A stretch of 60,000 bases of DNA from Cryptomeria japonica (GCF_030272615.1 NC_081414.1:519073185-519133184); one strand, 5' to 3'. Shown: positions 22,998-36,932, numbered from the stretch's first letter. Numbers and translations are program-made. The notes: generated from the sequence alone by a model not told the origin.

Positions 22998-23520
22998 TGT
23001 TAGTATTAACTAGTGATGGAGAGGGGGGTGAATCACTCAATAAAATACTTTAACTAGTTTTCCAAAATATCCATAGACTAGTTTGTTGAAAATTAAACCA
23101 ATGATTCAAGAATCTCATAATATATTAAAGAAATAATAATGAAAGAAAGACACATGCATGCTTAATAAGTTCAACACATAATACAAGATGCATACGTGGA
23201 AACCCTTGGTGAGAGGGAGAAAACCATAGTTAGTGAACCCACAATCCTTTACTATAGATAAAATATTTTTCCCTATTAGGATATTACAACTTGTTCTTTC
23301 TGAGAACATCACCCTATTAGGGGTGACTAGTATCGGGTTAAAAATACCTTAGAACCTGTTAAAGGTAACCTTGCTAGAGGATTTTACAATTTCATATCTG
23401 AAGTGACTTGGTTAAGAGATTTTAGATAAAGAATCGGTTAAGGCTCACCATGTGAAAGGATTTACAATGTTGCAATTGTTAGAAGGCAACAAAGATGATT
23501 GATCTCTCTGATGACACTAC
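22998..23520 (-). repeat. 5' LTR of element B, inner part
   Basis: TGTTAGTATTAACTAG... homologous to 6382-6904; interrupted at 23520 by the CACTA element. It continues at 50030. Confidence 0.92.
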
Positions 23521-23735
23521 CACTAATACATTTGGCCTAAAATTCCGACTGAGTTTTTTGACGCAGAAGGTATATTGTGACCAAATTAGATTTTTTTTTT
23601 ATTGCCCAAATTCATCGAAATTCTGATGATAATTCCACATTTGGTTTCGACAGAGAAGGAATTACAAATGAAATTTGTGTTTTTTGAGAAAAAGTGTCCG
23701 TGTTCATCGAAATTCCGATGACTGCGGGCATTACT
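23521..23735. repeat. Left terminal and subterminal repeats of the CACTA element
   Basis: After the 12-bp terminal repeat, the motif CATCGAAATTCYGATGA occurs at 23613-23629 and 23705-23721. Inverted forms (GAATTTCGAC, TCCGATGA-like) recur at the right end. Such clustered subterminal motifs are the known binding sites of the En/Spm TNPA type of protein; the motif here is read by eye. Confidence 0.75.
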
Positions 23736-24267
23736 TAAAAAAAAAGAGCAAGTCATTTGATAAATCATTAAGCCTACCTAGAATTCACCTCATTGACCTC
23801 TGGCATCCACAAAGACATTAGGCATTACAAGGAGGCAAAAAGAATGTTCTAGATTGAGGTCACCCAGGATAGGTAGATAGGGCCTCCATAGCTGGGGGTG
23901 GGGGGTGCCACCAAGATCCGGTTGAAGAAAAAAGGTAGGGTAATCAACCAATTCATTCACATGATATTTTCTCAACTGAAAACATAGGACACAAGAGGCA
24001 TGCGAGAAGTTTGTAACCTTGATCAAGGGAATTAAGTTTCCATAGGCCTCCCCATCCTTCAAAGGAGAATTTATACTTACTAGAGGATTTCAAAGAAAAA
24101 CACAATAGTATCAATATTAGGGAAAAAGGTCTAGAGCATAGTATGGGCCATAGGGTAGTCACATGTGACCAGCATCGACATAAGGATATTTTAGGTATGA
24201 GAGACTATAGGGCTATCAACCCAGGCCTTCTATGACTCAACAAACTTTTAGGGGAGAATCTAGTGTT
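23736..24267. other. Left arm of CACTA element, no gene
   Basis: About 530 bp of unique-looking sequence with a G-run (near 23,895-23,910). The two minus-strand reading frames here show no known domain and are probably chance. Confidence 0.5.
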
Positions 24268-27200
24268 TTTAGTAGTTAGGATCATGTAATTATTGTGGGC
24301 CCTAGCCAACATAGGGTTATATAAGAGGAACATGTTATGTAGATGTTCGTATTAGACAGAGATTGCCCACAAGGTTTTAGAGTAGGTGGACACCATCCTA
24401 GGATGTCAAATTAGATAGTTGATATGTGGGTCTTTGCCCTCCCAACCACCCAAAGGTCAAAGGAAGATTCACCACTACAACACTCACTTTTTTGTGACAA
24501 TCTCAAGCACTTAGGATAGTCACTCTTTTCATGGCCATTCTTCTTCACAACACTCTCTAACATTAATTATGATAATAGTGTACCTCCTTAAACCTTCCAC
24601 CAACAACAAACTCAATACCAAACTCTTTCCCAATCATGCTAATGAACTAACTCAACTCACTATCAAATTGTGACAATCAATGCAAGGTTTAGTACAGTAG
24701 TTAGGATCTTCTAATTATGGTAGGGCTTAGTGAACATAGGGTTATATGAGAGACACATGTTATGTATATGTTAGTATCAGTCAGAGAGTGCCCACAAGGT
24801 TTTAGAGTAGGTGGACACCATCCTAGGATGTTAAAGTAGATAGTTGATATGTGGGTCTTTACCCTCCCAACCACTCAACATATACCACCCTGGGTCTATA
24901 CCCTCCCAACCACCCAAAGGTCAAAGGAAGATTCACCATTGCAAAACTGACTTTTTGTGATAGTCTCAAGCACTTAAGATAGTCACTCCTTTCATGGCCA
25001 TTCTTCTTCACAACACTCTCTAACATTAATTTTGATGATAGTGTACCTCCTTAAACCTTCCACCAACACCCAACTCAATACCAAACTCTTTGCCAATCTT
25101 GCTAATGGACTAACTCAACTCACTCTCAAATTGTGATAGTTAATGCAAGGTTTAGGACAATATTTAGGATCTTCTAATTATTGTGGGGCCTAGCCAACAT
25201 AGGGTTATATGAGAGGCACATTTTATGTATATGTTAGTATTAGAAAAAGAGTTCCCACAAGATTTTAGAGTAGGTGGACACCATCCTAGGATGTCAAAGT
25301 AGATAGTTGATATGTGGGTCTTTACCCTCCCAACCACTCAACATATACCACCATGGATTTTTACCCTCCCAACCACCCAAAGGTCAAAGGAAGATTCATT
25401 GTTGCAACACTCACTTTTTGAGACAGTCTCAAGCACTTAGGAAAGTCACTCCTTTCATGTCCATTCTTCTTCACAACACTCTCTAACATTAATTATGATG
25501 ATAGTGTACCTCGTTAAATGTTCCACCAACACCAAACTCAATACCAAACTCTTTCCCAATCTCGCTAATGGACTAACTCAACTCACTATCAAATTGTGAT
25601 AGTCAATGCAAGGTTTAGGACAGTAGTTAGGATCTTATAATTATGGTCAAGTGTAGCTAACATAGGGTTATATGAGAGGCACATGTTATGTATATGTTAG
25701 TATCGGAAATAGAGTTCCCACAAGGTTTTATAGTAGGTGGACACCATCCTAGGATTTCAAAGTATATAGTTGATAAGTGGGTCTTTACCCTCCCAACCAC
25801 TCAACAAATACGACTATGGGTCTTTACCCTCCCAAGAACCCAAAGGTCAAAGGAAGATTCACTTCTGCAACACTCACTTTTTTTGACAATCTCAAGCATC
25901 TAGGATAGTCACTCCTTTCATGGCCATTCTTCTTCACAACATTCTCTAACATTAATTATGATGATAGTGTACCTCCTTAAACCTTCCACCAACACAAACT
26001 CAATAAAAAACTCTTTCCCAGTCTCACTAATGGACTAACTCAACTCATTGTCAAGTTATGACAATCAATACAAGTTTTAGGACAATAGTTAGGATCTTCT
26101 AATTATGATGGGGCCTAGCCAACATAGCGTTATATGAGAGGCACATGTTATGTATATGTTAGTATCAGACAGAGAGTCCACAAGGTTTTAGAGTAGGTGG
26201 ACACCATCCTAGGATGTCAAAGTAGATAGTTGATATGTATACCACCATGGGTCTTTACCCTTCCAACCACCCAAAGGTCAAAGGAAGATTCACTGTTGCA
26301 ACACTCACTTTTTGTGACAGTCTCAAGAACTTAGGACAATCGCTCCTTTCATGGCCATTCTTCTTCAAAAAAGTCTCTAACATTAATTATGATGATAGTG
26401 TACCTCCTTAAACCTTCCACCAACACCAAAATCAATACCAAACTCTTTCCCAATCTTGCTAATGGACTAACTGAACTCACTGTCAAATTGTGTCAATCAA
26501 TGCAAGTTTTAGGATAGTATTTAGGATCTTCTGATTATGGTGGGGCCTAGCCAACATAGGGTTATATGAGAAGCACATGTTATGTATATGTTAGTATCAG
26601 GTTGAGAGTTCCCACAAGGTTTTAGAGTAGGTGCACACCATCCTAGGATGTGAAAGTAGATAGTTGATATGTGGGTCTTTACCCTCCCAACCACCCAAAG
26701 GTCAAAGGAAGATTCACTGCTGCAAAACTCACTTTTTTGTGACAGTCTGAAGCACTTAGGATAGTCACTCCTTTCATGGCCACTCTTCTTAACAAAACTC
26801 TCTAACATTACTTATGATAATAGTGTACCTCCTTAAACCTTCCACCAACATCAAACTCAATACCAAACTCTTTCCCAATCATTCTAATGAAGTAACTCAA
26901 CTCACTATCAAATTGTGACAATCGATGGAAGGTTTGGCATAGTAGTTAGGATCTTATAATTATGGTAGGGCCTAGTAAACATAGGGTTATATGAGAGACA
27001 CATGTTATGTATATTTTAGTATTAGTCAGAGAGTGCCCACAAGGTTTTAGAGTAGGTGGACACCATCCTAGGATGTCAAAGTAGATAGTTGATATGTGGG
27101 TCTTTACCCTCCCAACCACTCAACATATACCACCATGGGTCTTTACCCTCCCAACCACCCAAAGGTCAAACAAAGATTCACTATTGCAAAACTAAATTTT

Positions 27201-29098
27201 TCTGATAGTCTCAAGCACTTAAGACAGTCACTCCTTTCATGGCCATTCTTCTTCACAACACTCTCTAACATTAATTATGATGATAGTGTACCTCCTTAAA
27301 CCTTCCACCAACACCCAACTCAATACCAAACTCTTTGCTAATATTTCTAATGAACTAACTCAACTCACTATCAAATTGTGACAGTCAATGCAAGGTTTAG
27401 GACAATATTTAGGATCTGCTAATTATTGTGGGGCCTAGCCAACATAGTGTTATATGAGAGGAACATGTTATGTATATGTTAGTATTAGACAAAGAGTTCC
27501 CACAAGGTTTTAGAGTAGGTGGAGACCATCCTAGGATGTCAAAGTAGACTATTGATATGTGGGTCTTTACCCTCCTAACTGCTCAACATATACCACCATG
27601 GATATTTACCCTCCCAACCAGCCAAAGGTCAAAGGAAAATTGACTATTGCAACACTCACTTTTGGTGACAGTCTCAAGCACTTAGGACAGTCACTCCTTT
27701 CATGGCCATTCTTCTTCACAACATTCTCTAACATTAATTATGATGATAATGTACCTCCTTAAACCTTCCACCAACACCAAACTCAAAACCAAACTATTTC
27801 CCAATCTCGCTAATGGACTAACTCAACTCACTATCAAATTGTGATAGTCAATGCAAGGTTTAGGACAGTAGTTAGGATCTTCTAATTATGGTGGGGCATA
27901 GACAACATAGGGTTATATGAGAGGCACATGTTATGTATATGTTAGTATCAGATAGAGAGTTCCCACAAGGTTTTAGAGTAGGTGGACACCATCCTAGGAT
28001 GTCAAAGTATATAGTTGATAAGTGGGTCTTTATCCTCCCAACCACCCAAAGGTCAACGAAAGATTCACTACTACAACACTTACTTTTTGTGACAATCTCA
28101 AGCATCTAGGATAGTCACTCCTTTCATCGCCATTCTTCTTCACAACATTCTCTAACATTAATTATGATGATAGTGTACCTCCTTAAACCTTCCACCAACA
28201 CCAAACTCAATAGAAAACTATTTCCTAATCTCGCTAATGGACTAACTCAACTCAGTGTCAAATTGTGACAATCCATGCAAGTTTTAGGACAATAGTTAGG
28301 ATCTTCTTATTATGATGTGGCCTAGCCAACATAGGGTTATATGAGAGGCACATGTTATGTATATGTTATTATCAGACAGAGAGTCCACAAGGTTTTAGAG
28401 TGGGTGGACACCATCCTAGGATGTCAAAGTAGATAGTTGATATGTATACCACCATGGGTCTTTACCCTCCCCACCACCCAAAGGTCAAAGGAAGATTCAT
28501 TGCTACAACACTCACTTTTTGTGACAGTCTCAAGAACTTAGGAAAATCACTCCTTTCATGGCCATTCTTCTTCACAAGACTCTCTAACATTAATTATGAT
28601 GATAGTGTACCTCCTTAAACCTTCCACCAACACCAAACTTAATACCAAACTCTTTCCCAATCTCACCAATGGACTAACTCAACTCACTGTCAAATTGTGA
28701 CAGTCAATGCAAGGTTTAGGATAGTATTTAGGATCTTCTAATTATGGTGGGGCCTAGCCAACATAGGGTTATATGAGAGGCACATGTTATGTATATGTTA
28801 GTACTAGGCAGAGAGTTCCCACAAGGTTTTAGAGTAGGTGGACACCATCGTAGGATGTCAAAGTAGATAGTTGATATGGGGGTCTTTACCCTCCCAACCA
28901 CACAAAGGTCAAAGGAAGATTCATTGCTGCAACACTCACTTTTTGTGACAGTCTCAATCACTTAGGATAGTCCCTCCTTTCATGGCCATTCTTCTTCACA
29001 ACACTCTCTAACATTAATTATGATGATTGTGTACCTCCTTAAACCTTCCACCAACACCAAAATCAATACCAAACTCTTTCCCAATCTCGCTAATGAAC
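24268..29098. repeat. Higher-order tandem repeat, 11 units of about 422-463 bp
   Basis: The marker AAGGTTTTAGAGTAGG (with variants) recurs at 24371, 24796, 25259, 25722, 26182, 26616, 27041, 27504, 27967, 28389 and 28823. Spacings are 425, 463, 463, 460, 434, then 425, 463, 463, 422, 434: a five-unit pattern repeated twice (2,245 and 2,207 bp). Diagnostic variants support this, for example GAGTGCCC only in the units at 24796 and 27041, GAGTCCACAAGG only at 26182 and 28389, and GATAAGTGGG only at 25722 and 27967. Most of the length difference is a 38-bp internal duplication (CAACATATACCACCATGG). Open frames of 65-95 codons inside are by-products. Confidence 0.95.
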
Positions 29099-29959
29099 TG
29101 GAAGGCATGAACAGAGGATCAACCAAACTCTTTCCCAATCTTGATTAATCTAGACTTGTAGCAGACCTTATCAATTTTCTGCTTTTTCTTAAAGATCTTT
29201 AAGATGATGCTCACTATTTTATATCATTGACTATGCTTTGAATTTGACTGCATCCTACATTGTTCACAATAGCCATAGATCATCATCTTCATGCAACAAT
29301 GACATTTAATCAAATAGACTATCATTATTCATCTTGTATGCTCTCTAAACTATGGCATTAAGGTTGTCCTATGCATTATCACATGATTATTTTTTAGGGT
29401 TGCCTATTTCTCTAAACATGATTATGATTTTTCACTATGTTCACTACTAGTTTTAATGGACTTCCATCATGAAGACTTATTACTATTTCCCTCTTTGACT
29501 ATCACAAGATGACTAAAATGTTTGCATAGGTGACTAGATCTATGCATGTGAGTTGTCTTCATAATATTGGTAGTTGTCATACTTTGATCGTAAGGATACC
29601 ACGTTACCTCTTTATGTCTTGACATGATTCTTTGTTCACATAGTTATATTTTTGTCATAAAACCTTTTTACCTCATACCATTTGGATGATAAAAAAAACT
29701 TCTACAAGTTCCAATGCCTTTGTCCTTGAAATTTCTCGGACTACATAACTACCAACTTGGCATTGTTCCCATATGCTTGTGGAGAATTTATTTGTTATCC
29801 TTGGACATACTTGCTATGATTTGTATTATTTTTGTATTAAGAATCATAGAATCACAAAACTCATTTTTGGCTCATTCGAGCATCCATGTTACAAACTTAT
29901 TACAAATACCAACTCCTTCTGAGCAAACTTATTATAGATACTAGCTTCTTTTCAGCACC

Positions 29960-30137
29960 AAACTAGAAACAAAAATTGGAAGACCAAGGGTCACAACTTA
30001 TAAATCCACTTTAAACAACCAATGGAAGAACAAGAGTCACAACTTACAATTCTACACAAAGGTGTCCCTAATGGGAGTTGAACTTGGGTCTCCATATTGA
30101 GAACTCAATGCTTTAACCAACTAAGCTCAACCCCTTG
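29960..30137 (-). repeat. tRNA-like / SINE-like segment
   Basis: On the minus strand, from about 30137, GAGCTTAGTTGGTTAAAGC resembles a tRNA D-arm with Pol III box A, and AAGTTCAACTCCC 30 bases on resembles box B. The anticodon arm does not fold properly (ATTGAG and CTCAAT are separated by only two bases), so it is not a working tRNA. Downstream a 40-bp stretch (TGTGACYCTTGKTCTTCCA) is repeated at 30031-30050 and 29965-30000. Either a SINE or a tRNA pseudogene. Confidence 0.45.
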
Positions 30138-31479
30138 GATGATGATTTCTATTATTGATATTTGTTTTTCATTTATATTAAATTCTTTTGATTGGCTCCA
30201 CTTTCTCTTAAATCTCAACTGTCACCCTTTGATAATTTCTTTGCTAAAAAGAGATCTCAAAATCTATCATTGGACTGTCTTTTGATGTTGTGACTATTAT
30301 GAGATTCATGCTTATATTCTTATGTTCCTAAGAATATCATATTCTCCATTATTTGTTCTTTATACAAACCTATATCTTTTATCATTGGCAATGGTTTGCA
30401 TGCATTCATAGGAATTCAAGGCCAATAACAAATCTCTACTCCTTGGTGTCAATAAATTCCCTCTAAGCATGTGTTTTCTTTATCTCTAAAATTTTTCTTT
30501 CCACCCTTGTTGTTTGTAGCACTTCAAACCTATCCATTAGGCATGAGCTTTTAATCTCTATGTTTGGCTGCTATAAAACTTCTATTTGGATTGTAACATT
30601 TGTTGCTCCATCTATTTTTCATCACCTTCACATTGTTCTACTCACTATCTTCTACCTAATGGTTGACATGTATGTGGTTTCTATGACTATTAACCCTTGG
30701 GGGTTGTCATCATATCTTTGCAAACATCTTATTTAGGCCCTCCTTATGTAATCTTCACAAATTATGATCTCTCCTAAGTAATTGATAACTATTATATATT
30801 TATCAATAAACAATCTAAATTGAATGCAAATACTTTTTCCTTTGCAATGTAAAGTGTTGGCTTAGGGTTGAAATCCTACCTCAATCTCTGATCTTGGTTG
30901 AAAACTCTTCTTAACTCGCTCTTTGACTGCTCGTTGAATCTTTGGGACTTCCCTTCACATGCATGATTCTTCATGTGGTTCAGATTATTGCCATTTTTGT
31001 GGCTTGTTTGGTGGTGCAGTACATGTATAAGGGTTTAAACACAACTTTTTCTTAGTAGTTAAACTCATTTTCACAATGAAGGATCCCAAATAGGAAGAAA
31101 AGTTGACATGAACACAAAGAAACCTTCAATGGCACATGAAATGATGATGATGATGGATTTTAATAACGTCCACAAGGCCAAAGCAGCCCATGGGACCCAC
31201 AAACAACACACACCCTATAAAATCAAGGCATTATGACTTTAAACAACATGTAACCTCTTCTCAAGATATTCTCTTCTTCAGTGAATTTTAATTAGCAAAC
31301 TTATCATTTTTTTGAGTTTTTTTTCCTCAAAAATCATGTTTAAATTATTTATTTTCAAAATGTCCTTGTAAATGGCACAAATGTCACTATATGTCGAGAA
31401 TTTCGTGACAAAATTCCACTCCATCTCTATTGCTCCAGTGTTACAGAATAGGCACATTCTTTTATCCCATTGTTTTATA

Positions 31480-31960
31480 TGTAGGTTATAATGGGAGTTA
31501 TAAGGGGTAGGGAAAAAGGGTAAGGGGGTAGGGTGGTAGGTTAGGATAGGGATAGGATATGGGTAGGCTAGGATGGGGGTAGGTGATAAGATGGAAAGGG
31601 TAGGTTAATAGGTGTGTGGTAGAGGTAAACTTAGGGAAATAAAGGAAGTAAGATTTATGGGTATTTTGGAGGGGAGTGTGAGATATAAGGTATGAGGGGA
31701 AGGGAGATGCTAGGATAGAATAGGGGTAGGGGTAAGGTGGAAAGGAAGTTAGTGGAGGGAGGTGAGGGTGTAAGATGGAAGGGTAGGTTTAAGTTAAGAT
31801 TTGAAGGAGGTTAAGGCATGGGGTATTAAAGGTGGTTAAAGGATAGAGGATAGGAAGGTAGGTGAGTTAGAAGGTATGGTAAATGGAAGTGAAGAGTGTT
31901 AGGGGAGGTGGAAATGGGAGGAAATAGAAATGGGAGTGATTGGGTTTGGGCACCCACTGA
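31480..31960 (+). repeat. G-rich, purine-biased low-complexity stretch (GGGTAGG-like)
   Basis: About 480 bp almost free of C on this strand, with dozens of GGG or GGTAGG runs such as GGGTAAGGGGGTAGGGTGG. G-quadruplex formation on the + strand is plausible. No coding signal. Confidence 0.75.
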
Positions 31961-32638
31961 CAGGATCAAAAAAAGTGGAAGGGATTATACGTTGGTTGGG
32001 CAAAGGGAATGTTAAACCTCACTTCATTTCAAAGAGAAAGACTTGGCTAGCTCCTAAGAAACTATGAACAAAAGGTTAACAACAAAGACTCGACAACAAC
32101 CAACTAAACTAAGACAACTAACCTATAAAGTGAAAAAGTGTGTTTTGGTGAAGATTAGGAATAGTGTGTTTTGGTGAAGAAACGCGATGTGAGAATTTTG
32201 ATGCAAAGGCAAGGGTAGAACTTAGTATTTCATATTCAGACAACAACCACATTGATTAGGCAAGTCAAATAAGGTCTATCCAATGTTTAGGATACACAAG
32301 GGCAACATTAGTCATGTAAGAATGCAGGAGCATGCGAATGGATAGTTACTTTCCTCTTAGACTAACTTGGGTCTATAACTCTCTATAACTTGGGTCTATG
32401 ACCAACTTGGGTCTATGACTCTCAATGGGCATATCACCTACTCTAAATCACCACAAATCCATTAGATATGTTTTGAGATGAAAAAGAAGAGTTAAATGGT
32501 TTTGGTTCAATTTGCATAATTTCTATGTTCAAGTAATTTAATTTGGTATATTATACTGAAACGTGATTTCATAACTAACATTTCAACTTCTATATAACTA
32601 GTTCTATAGCCCGAATTTTTTGCTTGTGAAGAAAGACC

Positions 32639-35600
32639 ATGTCAGACAATATCAGTGAACAACAAAATAAGGAGACAATTGCTAGATTGTGGTCTAATTT
32701 GAAAAGAAAAGGTGATGGAAATTGTTATTGTCCTTGCAAAATTTGTAAGGGGTTAAAGACTAGAAGACTTCTAATCAAAACAACTAAGAAACATTGTAGG
32801 CTGAATGGTCACATTGAAGGTGGACATGATTATCATCCATTGGTAAGTTTTTTATTATATCATTTTAACAATTTATATACATAATAAATCCCTTGATGAT
32901 GAGATCATGATCATGGTTTATTTATGTTTATCAATTTTATATAGGTCAAGCACCCTCTAGCACATGCTATGGATCAACACAACCCAAATAATATGGTATT
33001 CAAAGTGGAGGAACATGTAGGTGTGAATATCGAAGTTGAAGATAATGATCCCATGGAAGATGATGATCATGAGTCACAAAACACAATTGAAGATGATGTT
33101 ACAAATACATTGATCCATGACACATTTAGTACTGGCGGAGCTGATCATGATGATGAAGATGACCTTTATGTTGTTCATGATGTCCCTCTACTTGAGAAGG
33201 CATCTGAGGCCCTTTATGAAGGCTCCTAGACAACTCTTCTCTCCGTTGTATTGTTGTTGGTGAACTTGAAGGTTATGAATGGTTTATCCAACATAACAAT
33301 CTCATGTATGTTAAGGTATGCCATATATGTCATTATAGTTAATAAATGGTGAATCATGTTGTACCATTAATATTCTTTACATTAACAAATTATATTTTTT
33401 TGTTGTAGATTGATAGGTGAGTTTTTGTTACTACCATCAAATATTCTACCTCACTCATACCAAGAATTATCTGCTATTATGAAAGATATTGGAATGGAGT
33501 ATCAAGAAATAGATGCTTGTCCCAACGATCATATTATATATCACAAACAACATGAATTTTGAATTGAATGCCTTGAATGTCATATCAATAGATATCAAAC
33601 CGATCAAATAACAAAAAGGGTTCCTCGCAAGGTTCTTCACTATATTCCCATTATTCCACGTATGCAACGATTATTCAAGTGCACTATCTTGGCACAATTT
33701 ATGGATTACCATGCACACAATAGAAGTCGAGATGAAATTATTCAAATGCCCATAGATGGTTCAACATTTATGGACATAGAGGAAAAGTGGCCACACTTTA
33801 AAGAAGAACCTCACAATTTTAGGCTTTCATTGGCAGCAGACGATGTCAATCCATTTGGAGATCTGAGATCTTTTTACTCAGTGTGGCTTGTTTTTGTTAT
33901 CAACAATAACATTTCTCCATGGATGTCAATAAAGAGGGAGCACATAATGTTGGCAATGATTGTTCCAAGTATTTTATCATTTAAATATAGTCATCTACAT
34001 TTAATTATAAATATTGCAGTAAAATGGTCATAATAATTATGTAATGTTTTTGTGCATTCGATTAGGTAAGTACCAAGTTAAAGATATGAATGTATGTATT
34101 GAGCCTCTTATCAGCAAGTTCCTAGAGTTATGGAATGGTTTCACTATGTATGACGTCTCTAGACCAATGAGACAAAGACAATTATAATTCCATGTGATGC
34201 TTGTATGAACAATTCATGATGCCCTAGGGCTAACACATTTTTGTGGTATGTTATAGTCTTCAAGTTGCACATGATAATTATAATTAAAAAAATTAACATA
34301 TTTAATCCAATTATACATTATCTTGTAGCTCTTCAAACAAAGGGAAAATTTGCATGTCCAATTTGTGGTCCAAAGATGAAATCTCATCATTCAAAAAGTT
34401 TAGGAAAGCAGGTGTTTGATGAGTATAGGCCCTTTCTCCACAAAAATCATAAGTATCGAAATACAAAAACATCATTTCAATGGGAAAGAAGAGAATACAT
34501 CAAAGCTACAAAGAATGACTCCTCACCTGTGGAAGTTGGAATATAATAAAATTAATCATCAAGGTAATGTCATTCCATCTAATGGTTTATGTCATAAAAC
34601 ATCTTTTCTATTGTGTTTTGTTTACTGATGATGTGATTGATGATCATGAAGGTCATCAAGGCATAAATGACCAACTTCCTAAGGGACTAAAAAGTTATCC
34701 CCAACAATTTAGTAGCTTTCCCTACTACGAGAAGTTACAAATTGTGCATTTGTTTGATACTATGTATATTGGAAAGAATATAACGGAGACATTATGGAAA
34801 ATATTGGATGGAAGGTGTGACAAAGAAAAAATTGATAAAATTTGTAGTGACATTCAGGATTCCAATCATGCAATGAAAAATGTCATTCAATCAAATAGCC
34901 ATGGAGACTAGATTAATATAAGTGATCTTCCTTGGTTATTAATGGACCAGCAAAGCAATGCTATAAAAGAAGTCATACGAAAAATTCGATTTCCCATAGG
35001 ATTTGCTGCGAACATAAACAATCTCATATCAAAGAAAAGTGAATTTGGGCCAGGGATGAAAATGCATGATTGGCATATCTTCATTAAGGTAATTCATGTT
35101 CTTGTGTTTTTACTATATATTTGTATACTGCGCATGTACTTTTCATTGTAGATGTTAGAAAAAAATGAAAAGATAATTTAATAATTGTTGTAGTATGTTC
35201 TACCTCTATCTCTCCCAGATGACTTCGACATTAATGTCAAGCAAGTCATATATGATCTTGAAAAATACATGAGGTAAGTAGTGATATTTGTTTAGTTCGT
35301 TGTATAGATATTATATTTGTAATTTGTTTTACTTGTTTTGTAATATATTTTTTTGCATCTTGAATATCTTGTAGGTGGTTGTCATGTAATGAAATCCATA
35401 AAGAAGATATAAAATACTGGAAGAGAAAAATTCCTCATCTAATGTGTGAAATGTAAAAGTGTCTACCTTTAGCTTTTTTCAATGCACAAGAACACTACCT
35501 CATACACCAAGTTGAGGAGATTGAATTGTGTGGACCTGTATACACTAGGTCAATGTGGATGGTTGAGAGGAACTTGAAAATTTTGAAGGCTTTGGTTCGA

Positions 35601-36666
35601 CAAAGAGAACATCCTAAGGGTTCTATGGTGGAGGGATATATGGTATACCAGACTATGGTGTACATTTCTGAATATCTTCCTAAGTTTGCAGCAAAGATCC
35701 ATGTGGATCGCATTTGGGATTCCAACCCCCTTAACAAATTAAAAGGGGAGTACTTGACAGAGAAAGGTAGATTGAGGAAAGTGAGAGGTAATTATAAAAT
35801 GTTATTATAGATAATTAATTCTTAATCTTCAAAATAAATCGATTGTAAGACGTCTATTTATTTTTTGTACAGTTGGTCGAGAGTGGGATGCACTAAATTT
35901 ATATATTGCAAACAATCTTGATTGGATGATGGTATGGATTGAATGCTGTCAACATTTTGCTCGCACATTAACATGGGTGGGTGTGGCTTCATTGGTTAAA
36001 GAAGCTCATCGTAATGGAGATTCCAATGTTACACAAAGGGAAATTGATTTAGCATATGGTTTAAGAGATAAACAGGTATGTATAAATTTATTAATCACCC
36101 ATATGTTTATTAACTCACAATGCATTAATTTTTAAATGTTTGACATATCGCAGGTCAAACACCACAATTTTATGTGTTGCAATGGTCATAAATTTCACAT
36201 CAAAAAGTTGGATGACACGAAGAAAACTTGTGATTCTGGGATAACTGCATTCTTTGAGGTGACAAATATTTCATCAAGAAATGGCATACATCCTCAAGAT
36301 TCTCAAAATATATACTATGGCATTTTGGATGATACTTGAGTGCAACTTTAATTCCTTCAAATTAGTTTTGTTCGTCGTCAAATGGTACAGGCTACAATTG
36401 AATAAAATGATCCTGATAGAACTGTTATTGAACATGATAATGGTTTTACAATGGTCAATACAAGGTCATTTGAACCAGTTGGGGACGAGCCCTATGTTCT
36501 TCCAAGTCAATGTGAGCAGGTATTTTACTCAAAGGTTCTACATAAACTGGGTTGGTCATTTGTTGTTAGACATGATCCAAGAGCAAGTCCGATAAAGCAT
36601 AATGTGATGGAAGAAGAAGATACCAAAGAAGTAAAAGATGATGTAGATGATGATCACGATCGATAG
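32639..36666 (+). pseudogene. CACTA transposase, TNP2 type (transposase_21 / DUF4218 / DUF4216), decayed
   Basis: Exon 1 (32639-32842) encodes the Cys-rich transposase-associated N-terminus and ends at GTAAGT. Exon 2 starts after TATAG at 32945; its acidic region is stopped by a TAG near 33228. From 33409 a frame with one TGA leads into the core (DVNPFG..., 33662-33970), then an exon near 34070-34240 and the ALQTKGKFACPICG motif (34331 on). DUF4218-like exons (about 34942-35785) contain IELCGPVYTRSMW. The DUF4216-like part (about 35870-36660) contains YYGILDDT and VLPSQCEQVFY. Introns still show GT/AG borders. It would excise and insert the element by binding the ends, but stops and shifts make it inactive. 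Exon borders are approximate. Confidence 0.85.
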
Positions 36667-36669
36667 TTA

Positions 36670-36695
36670 CTTGATGATGATGAAGAAGAAGAAGG

Positions 36696-36747
<52 letters not shown>

Positions 36748-36827
36748 GAAGAAGAAGAAGGTGATGATGATGATGATGATGCTGATGATGATGGTGATGG
36801 TGATGATGATGATGGTGATGGTGATGG

Positions 36828-36868
<41 letters not shown>

Positions 36869-36879
36869 GTGATGATGAC

Positions 36880-36932
<53 letters not shown>

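Larger units (their letters stand above)
29099..32638. other. CACTA interior between tandem array and transposase, no gene
   Basis: About 3.5 kb of AT-rich DNA. Apart from a tRNA-like segment (about 30061-30137) and a G-rich strand-biased stretch (31480-31960), nothing is recognised. Near 32143-32190 and 32366-32425 there are short direct duplications (TGTGTTTTGGTGAAGA; ACTTGGGTCTATGAC). The part just before 32639 is presumably the 5' untranslated and promoter region of the transposase. Confidence 0.5.

Noticed and set aside
24268-29098. Possible CRISPR-like array or family of small repeated genes (65-95 codons)
   Set aside because: The units are about 425-463 bp with no short repeat/spacer structure, the sequence is plant nuclear DNA, and the small frames are repeated by the satellite itself with no conserved start or domain.
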